From positions 1 to 11,780 of the forward strand of contig JAPLJW010000153.1 in NCBI GenBank assembly GCA_026388365.1: a stretch of DNA of 11,780 nt. Reading direction: 5' to 3'. The DNA comes from Deltaproteobacteria bacterium. Lineage in GTDB: Bacteria; Desulfobacterota; Syntrophia; Syntrophales; UBA5619. How positions within the stretch are numbered: position 1 is the first letter of the stretch; each line of letters begins with the position of its first letter. The notes beneath the pieces are model-generated. The model was not told where the DNA came from. It saw only the letters and a list, made by a program, of their open reading frames with translations, and did not search any database. The position numbers were made by a program, and so were the translations under genes. Shown here in pieces: positions 1 to 5,834 of the stretch.

Positions 1-2482
1 AGATCCGGACCATCGCGACTTTGATGAGATCCGCCGCCGTCCCCTGGATGGGGGCGTTGATCGCCATCCGCTCGGCGAACTGCCGGACGGCGGCCTGGGG
101 GCTGCCGATCTCCGGCAGGTACCGCCGCCTGCTGAGGAGCGTCGTCACGTATCCGTCCCGCCTCGCTTGCGCGAGGACGCCGTCGAGGTAGGCCCGGACC
201 CACTGGTATCTTTGGAAATAGCTGTCGATGTAGGCCTGGGCAAGCTTCTGGGTGATTCCGAGTTCCCTCGCGAGGCCGAAGGCGCTCATCCCATAGAGGA
301 CGCCGAAATTGATCACCTTCGCCTGCCGCCGCATATCGGGATTGACCATCTCGGGGAAAACGCCGAAGAGGTCGGATGCGGTCCGGCTGTGAATGTCCTC
401 GCCGGCGGCGAAGGCATCGAGCAGGGCCTCATCCCCGGAGAGGTGGGCCAGGACCCTCAGCTCAATCTGGGAGTAGTCGGCGGAGACGATCTCCCAACCG
501 GGAGGTGCGATGAAGGCCTGGCGGATCCGCTTCCCCTCGAGGGTTCGTATAGGGATGTTCTGGAGATTCGGGTTGCTGCTGGAGAGCCTCCCCGTTGCCG
601 TCACCGTCTGGTTGTAAGAGGTGTGGACCCTGCCCGTCCGGGGGTGAACCAGTTCCGGCAGGGCGTCGATGTAGGTCGATTTGAGCTTGACCATCCCCCG
701 GTAGGAGAGAATTTCCGCGGGAAGCTCATGGCTCTGGGCCAGGGAGGTCAGCACATCCACGTCCGTGGAGTACCCCTCCTTCGTCTTCCGGCCGCGCGGC
801 AGTCCCAGTTTTTCAAACAGGATGGCCTGAAGCTGCTTGGGGGAGTTGATGTTGAATTTTTCCCCGGCAAGCCGATGGATCTTCTCCTCCGAAAGCGCGA
901 GAAGCTGCTCGCTCTCCAGCGACATTGACTTGAGGAGCGCGAGGCCGAGCAAAACCCCCTTGCGCTCCATCGCGGCGAGAACCGCGACCAGGGGCATCTC
1001 CACGCCGTCCAGAAGCTCCTTCATCCCCGCCTCGGCAATCTTCGCGGTCAGATCCGCGGCCAGCGACATGACGGCGCCGGCGCGCCGGCCGGCGTAGTCC
1101 GCCGTCTTCTCCACGGAAATGGAGGCAAACGGAACGGCCTTCGCACCGCTTCCGACAAGCTCCTTCGCGGAAGGCGTCTGGCGGCCGAGGTGGTCTAAAA
1201 CCGTGTCGGCGAGTTCAAAACTGTGTTTTGCAGGGTTGAGGAGATAGGAGGCGACCATCGTGTCGCAGCCGAGGCCCTGGAGGGGGACGCCGCACCCGGA
1301 AAGAACGATGAGGGCAGTCTTGAGATCCTGGCCATGCTTTGGAACCGTTGGATCGGCGAGGAATGGCGAGAGGGCCGCGAGGACCGTGCCGTCGGAAAGC
1401 TGCGGCGCGCCGTCCTCATGGGCCATGGGGATGTAGAACCCCTCGCCCGGTGCGGGCGAGACGGCCAGGCCGATGAGCGCGGCCCGCATCGCCTCCGGCG
1501 AGGAGAGTACCGGCTCCAGGGAGAACTCCCCGCCCTCCTTCAGCCGTTCCGCGAGCGCCTCCAACTCCCCCGGCGTCCGGCAGATCCGGTAATCGCCGGC
1601 GGTCTCTTCCCCCCGGATTTTCAGATCCTGGAGGAGCGACGAGAATTCGAACTCCTTGAAGAGCGACAGGAGAAGCTCCCGGTCCGGCTCCCGCCGGCGG
1701 CAATCCTCCAGGTCGAATTCAAACACCGCATCCGTCCGAATCTGCGCCAGCTCCCGGCTGAGCCTCGCCTGGTCGGCGTATTGCCGGACCGCATCCCGCG
1801 TCTTTTCGTTGTGGATCTGCTCCGGACGGGCGAGGATCGCAGCGATGCTCCCGAACTGCTCGATCAGCCGCTGCGCCCCCTTCGGGCCGATGCCGGGGAC
1901 GCCGGGGATGTTGTCAGAGGCGTCCCCCATGAGGCCGAGAATCTCCACGACCTGCTCCGGACCGACGCCGAAGCGCTCCTTCACGGCCGCAATGTCGTAG
2001 GCCTTCTCCTTCATCGTATCGACCATGAGGATATCCGGGGAGACGAGCTGCATCATATCCTTGTCCCCGGAGACGATGACCACCGCCATCCCCGCCTCCG
2101 CCTGCTTTCGGGCGATCGTCCCGATGATGTCGTCGGCCTCGATCCCCTGTTGCTCCAGGACGGGGATGGAAAATCCCCGAACGATCTCCTTGACGTAGGG
2201 GATCTGGGGGATGAGGGTTTCCGGTGTGGCCCGCCGCGTCGCTTTGTAGTCCTCGAAGGCATCGTGCCGGAAGGTAGGCCCCTTGACATCGAACGCGACG
2301 GCGATGTAGTCCGGTTCCTGGTCGCGCAGGAGCTTCATGAGCATCGTCGTGAAGCCATAGATCGCATTCGTCGGAAAACCCTTCGAGTTGGAGAGCTCCC
2401 GGATCGCATAGAAGGCCCGGAACAGGTAGTTGCTCCCGTCCACCAGCACCAGTTTGGGGCGTTTCTTTTCCTCGTTCATCAT
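1..2482 (-). CDS. polA: DNA polymerase I (family A), 3' end beyond window
   Basis: Replicative gap-filling and repair polymerase; about 827 codons are visible and, compared with E. coli Pol I, some 75 C-terminal codons including polymerase motif C (the HDE motif) lie off the left edge. The N-terminal 5' nuclease domain is intact: LVDGSNYLFRAF near residue 12, then EADDIIG, SGDKDM and GDASDNIPGVPGIG. The polymerase domain shows SYNQTVTATGRLSS, motif A DYSQIELR (Asp669) and motif B RRQAKVINFGVLYG. The middle 3'-5' exonuclease domain is degenerate: the DxE of motif I is ExV (Glu323, Val325), motif II Asp407 is kept, and motif III keeps Tyr463 but has Arg467 where Asp is expected. Two tandem ATGs (2482, 2479) follow a GAGAGGG ribosome binding site; I chose the first. 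The gene starts 15 bp after a long palindrome that fills the gap to the ahbA-type gene, so it may have its own promoter or be read through. Confidence 0.97.
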   Translation of the reverse strand, partial: MMNEEKKRPKLVLVDGSNYLFRAFYAIRELSNSKGFPTNAIYGFTTMLMKLLRDQEPDYIAVAFDVKGPTFRHDAFEDYKATRRATPETLIPQIPYVKEIVRGFSIPVLEQQGIEADDIIGTIARKQAEAGMAVVIVSGDKDMMQLVSPDILMVDTMKEKAYDIAAVKERFGVGPEQVVEILGLMGDASDNIPGVPGIGPKGAQRLIEQFGSIAAILARPEQIHNEKTRDAVRQYADQARLSRELAQIRTDAVFEFDLEDCRRREPDRELLLSLFKEFEFSSLLQDLKIRGEETAGDYRICRTPGELEALAERLKEGGEFSLEPVLSSPEAMRAALIGLAVSPAPGEGFYIPMAHEDGAPQLSDGTVLAALSPFLADPTVPKHGQDLKTALIVLSGCGVPLQGLGCDTMVASYLLNPAKHSFELADTVLDHLGRQTPSAKELVGSGAKAVPFASISVEKTADYAGRRAGAVMSLAADLTAKIAEAGMKELLDGVEMPLVAVLAAMERKGVLLGLALLKSMSLESEQLLALSEEKIHRLAGEKFNINSPKQLQAILFEKLGLPRGRKTKEGYSTDVDVLTSLAQSHELPAEILSYRGMVKLKSTYIDALPELVHPRTGRVHTSYNQTVTATGRLSSSNPNLQNIPIRTLEGKRIRQAFIAPPGWEIVSADYSQIELRVLAHLSGDEALLDAFAAGEDIHSRTASDLFGVFPEMVNPDMRRQAKVINFGVLYGMSAFGLARELGITQKLAQAYIDSYFQRYQWVRAYLDGVLAQARRDGYVTTLLSRRRYLPEIGSPQAAVRQFAERMAINAPIQGTAADLIKVAMVRI

Positions 2483-2496
2483 ACACCCTCTCTTTT

Positions 2497-2688
2497 CAAA
2501 AGGCGGGGTTGGTTTTTGCAACGGCCCATTGGAGATTTTTTCGGGGCACCCTGCACCCGCAGCGGAGCGCCCGCCGGAAAACCTGTCTGAGCGCCTGTAG
2601 GGCGCGAGTTGGTTTTCCGGCAGTGAAGCGAGGAGTTACAGGGTCGAAAAAAGATCCGTGCCAAAGCAAAGACCAACCCCGCCTTTTG
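2497..2688. repeat. Long nested palindrome, repeat family copy 1
   Basis: This 192-bp element fills almost all of the space between the ahbA-type gene and polA. The outermost arms (2497-2519 and 2666-2688) pair over 23 bp with one G-T wobble and begin CAAAAGGCGGGGTTGGT. Inside lies a second stem (TTTTTTCG..ACCCTG against CAGGGTCGAAAAAA, with a GGGC bulge). The central stem is a perfect 11 bp: GCCGGAAAACC at 2573-2583 against GGTTTTCCGGC at 2611-2621. The loop 2584-2610 contains TGTCTGAGCGC and GCGAGTT and an inner GCGCC/GGCGC pairing. The segment CATTGGAGATTTTTTCGGGG and the flank GAAGCGAGGAG recur in copy 2. The A- and T-rich ends of the outer arms resemble a bidirectional terminator with an enormous loop; that function is inference. 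Confidence 0.9.
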
Positions 2689-2694
2689 CCCTTC

Positions 2695-3147
2695 TCACAC
2701 ATCGAAACGGGCATTGATCTTGAAGGTTCTCGTCGCGCGAAGGCTCAGGATGTCGTCGATCCCCGTTTCCCGCTTGATCGCCGCCAGCGCGGCCTCCAGC
2801 ATCTCGTCGCCTGGGGCGATCAGCGTGAACCAGATGTTGTATGCGTCGTCCCGCCGGTAGTTGTGCGTCACCCCGGAATTTGCGTTCACCGCCTTGACAA
2901 ATCCCCGGACTTCCCCCTCGGGAACGCGGGCGGCGCAGAGGGTGCTCGCAAAGCCGAGATTCCGGAGGTCGAAGACCGCCCCGATCCGCCGGATGACCCC
3001 CTCCTCCTTCAGCTTCCCGATCCGTTCCAGCACCTCATCCTCGCCGATGCCGAGCTGTGCGGCCACCTCCGCAAAAGGCGCCGCCGTGATCGGGAAATCC
3101 TCCTGGATCAGGTTCAGAAGCCTCCGGTCAATATCATCCATCCCCAT
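2695..3147 (-). CDS. ahbA: Siroheme decarboxylase subunit, AhbA-type (AsnC/Lrp-like fold)
   Basis: A 150-residue protein with an N-terminal Lrp-type helix-turn-helix (DDIDRRLLNLIQEDFPI, then IGEDEVLERIGKLKEEGVIRRIG) and a C-terminal ferredoxin-like domain. The LGFASTLCAARVPEG and GVTHNYRRDDAYNIWFTLI (His95, Tyr97) stretches are typical of the siroheme decarboxylase family rather than true transcription regulators. AhbA and AhbB together remove two acetate carboxyls from siroheme, giving 12,18-didecarboxysiroheme, in the cytoplasm. I assign the A subunit because the partner type usually carries a CYRR..WPYNL..MIHG pattern, but that distinction is from memory and less certain than the family. 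It follows ahbD by 159 bp. Start: ATG at 3147 after a weak AGCAGG; an ATG two codons later is possible. No second subunit is visible nearby. Confidence 0.88.
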   Translation of the reverse strand: MGMDDIDRRLLNLIQEDFPITAAPFAEVAAQLGIGEDEVLERIGKLKEEGVIRRIGAVFDLRNLGFASTLCAARVPEGEVRGFVKAVNANSGVTHNYRRDDAYNIWFTLIAPGDEMLEAALAAIKRETGIDDILSLRATRTFKINARFDV

Positions 3148-3306
3148 GCCTGCTGTCTTTCCCCGTTAAAACAGGTCGTCTCCCCGTTTCGTCACCCCCG
3201 ACCGGCGGCATTCTGCTCCCAAAGCGGCCTCGGCCGCCTCTTTATCCGATCTGTTGCCGACCATTATTCCGGCAACTGTTAGAACCCGGCATTCCCGCCG
3301 GAATCC
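3148..3306. other. Gap between ahbD and ahbA-type gene with small hairpins
   Basis: No gene is seen here. There are two small inverted repeats: GTTGCCG/CGGCAAC (3253-3259 with 3270-3276, 10-nt loop) and GCGGCC-TC-GGCCGC (3224-3237). The stretch CATTCCCGCCGGAATCC near 3289-3306, overlapping the end of ahbD, resembles part of the GIY-YIG terminal repeat and may be a remnant. No T-tract follows either hairpin on the transcribed strand, so I do not call a terminator. Confidence 0.45.
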
Positions 3307-4482
3307 TTAGCATCTCTTTCCCGGTTCATGGATGCAGAACGGCTCCTCGGCAAGGTAGTCCCCCGTCGTCTCGTAGGCGCGCGCCCGGCAGCCGCCGCAG
3401 ACCCGGATGAACTCGCAGCGGCCGCACTTCCCCTTGTAGCGGCCGAGGTCCCGGAGATCCTCAAAAATGGGCGATCCGTTCCAGATCTCCGCGAACCCTC
3501 TCTCGGTCAACCGACCGCAATCGAGTTCCAGGTAACCGCAGGGCTGGACCTGCCCCCGGTGGGAGATGAAGCAGAAGGCGCTCCCCCCGAGGCAGCCGCG
3601 GGTCATTGCGTTCAGGGGATGCCTCCCCTTCCCTGCCAACGGTTGCCGGACCTCAGCAGGCGCGGACGCCGCCGGTATTTCATCAGCCGCAACTGCGGCA
3701 GACACCGGCCATCCTGACGCCTTTCCGGCCTCCCTGCGCTGTTCCCTGCGCCGCTGGTGGAAAATCCGGTAGTAATGCGGCGCGCAGGTCGCCTTGAGCT
3801 GGATCGCGCAGGAGAGCCCCTCCTCATAGAACCAGTTCAACGTCTCCTCGTAGGCGAGCGGCGTGATCGTTTGATCGGCCATCTCCTTTGCCCGCCCTGT
3901 GGGGACGAGCAGGAAGATGTGGTGCGCGACGGCCCCGAGGCGGTAGGCCAGGGCGTGAATCTCCCGGATCCGGGAGAGGTTCGCCTGGGTAATCGTCGTG
4001 TTAATCTGGAATTCCAGACCCGCCTGCTTCATCGCCGCGATCCCCGCCATCGCACCCGCGAAGGCGCCCGGCACGCCGCGGAAGGCGTCGTGGCTTTCCG
4101 CATCCGGGCCATCGATGCTGACGCTCACCCGCCGGATCCCGGCCCGGATCAGATTCTCCGCAATCGTTTCGGTCACCAGGGTCCCGTTCGTCGCGAGGAC
4201 CATCCGGAGCCCCTTCCGGTCCCCATAGGCGGCGATCTCAAAGATGTCGGGACGCAGCAGGGGCTCGCCTCCGGTCAGGATGATGACCGGCTTGCCGACA
4301 ACCGCGATCTCATCCAGAATCCGCTTGCATTTTTCGGTATCGAGTTCCCCCTCATAAGGACCGCGCAGGGCCGATGCGCGGCAATGGCCGCAGGCAAGGT
4401 TGCAGCTCCGCGTCACCTCCCAGGCAACCATCCGGAGCGCATGGGGCAAAATTTTGTCATTCCCGCGGAAGCGGGAATCCAT
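3307..4482 (-). CDS. ahbD: AhbD-type radical SAM heme synthase (Fe-coproporphyrin III to heme b)
   Basis: Catalyses the last step of the alternative heme pathway, oxidative decarboxylation of two propionates of Fe-coproporphyrin III to vinyls. The radical SAM motif CNLACGHC (Cys27, 31, 34 from this start) follows VAWEVTR; ILTGGEPLLRPD and LATNGTLV are the next SAM-barrel motifs. The C-terminal part is Cys-rich (TRGCLGGSAFC, QPCGYLELDC, KCGRCEFIRVCGGCRARA, then EEPFC), as expected for auxiliary Fe-S clusters. About 45 residues (roughly 246-290), rich in Ala and Pro, look inserted between HYYRIFHQRR and LNAMTRGC. The start is uncertain: the ATG at 4482 lies inside the terminal repeat of the neighbouring GIY-YIG element and adds the repeat-derived peptide MDSRFRGNDK; alternatives are TTG at 4449 or ATG at 4431, which begins right at MVAWEVTR. 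The hemB neighbourhood supports the assignment. Confidence 0.9.
   Translation of the reverse strand: MDSRFRGNDKILPHALRMVAWEVTRSCNLACGHCRASALRGPYEGELDTEKCKRILDEIAVVGKPVIILTGGEPLLRPDIFEIAAYGDRKGLRMVLATNGTLVTETIAENLIRAGIRRVSVSIDGPDAESHDAFRGVPGAFAGAMAGIAAMKQAGLEFQINTTITQANLSRIREIHALAYRLGAVAHHIFLLVPTGRAKEMADQTITPLAYEETLNWFYEEGLSCAIQLKATCAPHYYRIFHQRRREQRREAGKASGWPVSAAVAADEIPAASAPAEVRQPLAGKGRHPLNAMTRGCLGGSAFCFISHRGQVQPCGYLELDCGRLTERGFAEIWNGSPIFEDLRDLGRYKGKCGRCEFIRVCGGCRARAYETTGDYLAEEPFCIHEPGKRC
4456..4482 (+). repeat. Left terminal inverted repeat of the GIY-YIG unit
   Basis: A 27-bp repeat with an internal 8-bp stem and GGAA loop. On the minus strand it encodes the last codons of the GIY-YIG gene in one frame and, in the ahbD frame, the peptide MDSRFRGND including a possible ahbD start codon. 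Confidence 0.9.
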
Positions 4483-4768
4483 CAACGATTCCAAGATACA
4501 GATCCTTCCAATCCGGGTTGCTCTTTTCAATAAGTTCGATCTTCCACTGCCTTTTCCATTTCTTCATATTCTTTTCTCTTTGGATAGCGGCACGGACATC
4601 TTCGCAAACCTCAAAGTAAACCAAATGATGTATTTCGTATTTCTTGCTGAACCCCTCCACCAGATTGTTTTTATGCTCGTAAACCCGTCTTACGAGATCA
4701 TTCGTCACACCCATATATAGTGTTCCGTTCTTTTTGCTCGCGAGGATATAAACATAATAAGGTTTCAT
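4457..4768 (-). CDS. Small GIY-YIG domain endonuclease-like protein
   Basis: A 103-residue, single-domain protein of the stand-alone UvrC N-terminal-like (GIY-YIG) family. The divergent signature is YYVYILASKKNGTLYMGVTNDLVRRVYEHK (residues 4-33): YVY replaces GIY and YMG replaces YIG, followed by the usual Arg and His. QREKNMKKWKRQWKIELIEKSNPDW near residues 62-86 is typical of this group. Members are predicted nucleases; the cellular role is not established. The gene starts at the only nearby ATG, six bases inside the right terminal repeat, and its stop lies in the left repeat, so the last residues (DGFPLPRE) are repeat-encoded. It sits between hemB and ahbD and has no evident role in heme synthesis; it is probably the gene carried by the repeat unit. 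Confidence 0.9.
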   Translation of the reverse strand: MKPYYVYILASKKNGTLYMGVTNDLVRRVYEHKNNLVEGFSKKYEIHHLVYFEVCEDVRAAIQREKNMKKWKRQWKIELIEKSNPDWKDLYLGIVDGFPLPRE

Positions 4769-4773
4769 CGAAT

Positions 4774-4800
4774 ATGGATTCCCGCTTCCGCGGGAATGAC
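4774..4800 (-). repeat. Right terminal inverted repeat of the GIY-YIG unit
   Basis: Exact reverse complement of the left terminal repeat, lying just upstream of the GIY-YIG start codon and 11 bp past the hemB stop codon. Confidence 0.9.
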
Positions 4801-4811
4801 AACCGGTACAT

Positions 4812-5786
4812 CTACCTGCCTAAAATTTCCGCCGCCTCGGGGGCGAAATAGGTGATGATCATGTCCGCCCCGGCGCGCCGGATCGCCGTCAGTGATTCCA
4901 GCATGGCCCGTTCGCCATCGATCCATCCCATCTGCGCCGCCGCCTTGACCATCGCGAATTCGCCGCTCACGTTGTAGGCGGCAAGCGGCAGATCGAACTC
5001 CTCCTTCGCCCGGCGGATCACGTCCAGGTAAGGAAGGGCCGGTTTCACCATGATGATGTCCGCCCCCTCCGCCACGTCAAGGGTGATCTCCCGCATCGCC
5101 TCGTCGCTGTTGGCCGGATCCATCTGGTAGGCCCTCCGGTCGCCAAAGGCGGGGGCGCTCTCCGCCGCCTCCCGGAAGGGGCCGTAGAAGCAGGAGGCGT
5201 ACTTCGCCGAGTAGGCCATGATCGGAACGGCATCGAAACCCGCCTCGTCGAGCCCCTCGCGAAGCGCCCCGATCTGGCCGTCCATCATCGCCGACGGGGC
5301 GACCATGTCCGCGCCCGCCTTGGCATGTGAGACGGCCTGCTCCGCCAGGACCTCCAGGGTCAAGTCGTTAACCACCTCTCCCCTCTCGACCATCCCGCAG
5401 TGGCCATGGCTCATGTACTCGCAGAGACAGACATCGGTGATGACGAGGATGTCGGGGATCTTCTCCTTGATCTCCCGGACGGCCCGCTGGATGACCCCGT
5501 CCTTGGCGAGCGCCCCGGAGGCAATTTCGTCCTTCTTCTCGGGGATCCCGAAGAGCAGGACCGCGGGGATCCCCAGCGTCTTCATCCGCGCCGCCTCGCG
5601 GACGATATGATCGACCGACATCTGAAAGTTCCCCGGCATGGAGGCGATCGGTTTCTTTACTTTCGCGCCCGGAACCACAAACAGCGGATAGATCAGGTTG
5701 TCCACGGAGAGTTTCGTCTCCCGGATCATCCTCCGGAAATTCTCATTTTGTCTCAGCCTTCGCGGCCGGTAATCGGGAAATTGCAT
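4812..5786 (-). CDS. hemB: Delta-aminolevulinic acid dehydratase (porphobilinogen synthase)
   Basis: A 324-residue enzyme that condenses two 5-aminolevulinate molecules into porphobilinogen in the cytoplasm. The zinc-binding cysteines are present in [13 protein letters not shown] (Cys120, 122, 130), and both Schiff-base lysines are seen in [14 protein letters not shown] (Lys195) and [10 protein letters not shown] (Lys248), so it is a zinc-type enzyme of full family length. The start at 5786 is fixed by a strong AAAGGAGG six bases upstream. It lies between ahbC and ahbD, an arrangement that ties early and late heme steps together. No anomaly is seen in the protein. Confidence 0.98.
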   Translation of the reverse strand: MQFPDYRPRRLRQNENFRRMIRETKLSVDNLIYPLFVVPGAKVKKPIASMPGNFQMSVDHIVREAARMKTLGIPAVLLFGIPEKKDEIASGALAKDGVIQRAVREIKEKIPDILVITDVCLCEYMSHGHCGMVERGEVVNDLTLEVLAEQAVSHAKAGADMVAPSAMMDGQIGALREGLDEAGFDAVPIMAYSAKYASCFYGPFREAAESAPAFGDRRAYQMDPANSDEAMREITLDVAEGADIIMVKPALPYLDVIRRAKEEFDLPLAAYNVSGEFAMVKAAAQMGWIDGERAMLESLTAIRRAGADMIITYFAPEAAEILGR

Positions 5787-5792
5787 GATCTG

Positions 5793-5800
5793 CCTCCTTT
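5793..5800 (-). promoter_or_regulatory. Strong Shine-Dalgarno of hemB
   Basis: AAAGGAGG on the minus strand with a 6-nt spacer (CAGATC) to the hemB ATG; it is the strongest ribosome binding site in the window. Confidence 0.85.
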
Positions 5801-5813
5801 GTTTGGAAAAATC

Positions 5814-5826
5814 GGGGACTGTCCCC
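5814..5826. repeat. GGGGAC-T-GTCCCC palindrome after ahbC, possible terminator
   Basis: A perfect 13-bp palindrome in the 48-bp gap between ahbC and hemB, 8 bp past the ahbC stop. On the transcribed strand it reads GGGGACAGTCCCCGATTTTT, a short hairpin followed by five T residues, so it could be a weak intrinsic terminator. It also resembles short dispersed REP-like palindromes that I recall from other bacteria; the two readings are not exclusive. Confidence 0.55.
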
Positions 5827-5834
5827 TCCCCCTT

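Larger units (their letters stand above)
4456..4800. mobile_element. GIY-YIG unit bounded by perfect 27-bp terminal inverted repeats
   Basis: The sequence at 4456-4482 (starting GTCATTCCCGCGG, ending GGGAATCCAT) is the exact reverse complement of 4774-4800, and the match stops abruptly on the inside. Between them is only the GIY-YIG gene, whose base composition is visibly AT-richer than its surroundings. Each terminal repeat is itself a hairpin, ATTCCCGC-GGAA-GCGGGAAT. The unit ends 11 bp from the hemB stop and abuts ahbD. I see no clear target-site duplication (AAAATTTT on one side, AACCGG on the other). Repeats of this kind are common and dispersed in proteobacterial genomes; calling the whole unit mobile is inference from the symmetry. 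Confidence 0.8.

Noticed and set aside
1914..2486. Minus-strand open frame of about 190 codons overlapping the polA start
   Set aside because: It is in the wrong frame; the frame beginning at the ATGs at 2482/2479 gives continuous polymerase I sequence with all 5' nuclease motifs.
1223..2590. Long open frame on the plus strand opposite polA (about 455 codons)
   Set aside because: It is antisense to a full-length, motif-rich polA and its Arg/Pro/Asp-rich translation resembles nothing I know; it arises from codon bias in GC-rich DNA. The same reasoning removes the other long plus-strand frames opposite the heme genes.
2509..2690. Short open frames running through the palindromes
   Set aside because: Similar peptides (such as WRFFRGTL and FRGTLPPQRSA) come from both copies 1 and 2, which reflects repeat sequence, not coding selection.
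2695..3147. AsnC/Lrp family transcription regulator
   Set aside because: The fold is shared, but the THNYRR..YNIWF pattern and the position beside ahbD fit siroheme decarboxylase much better.
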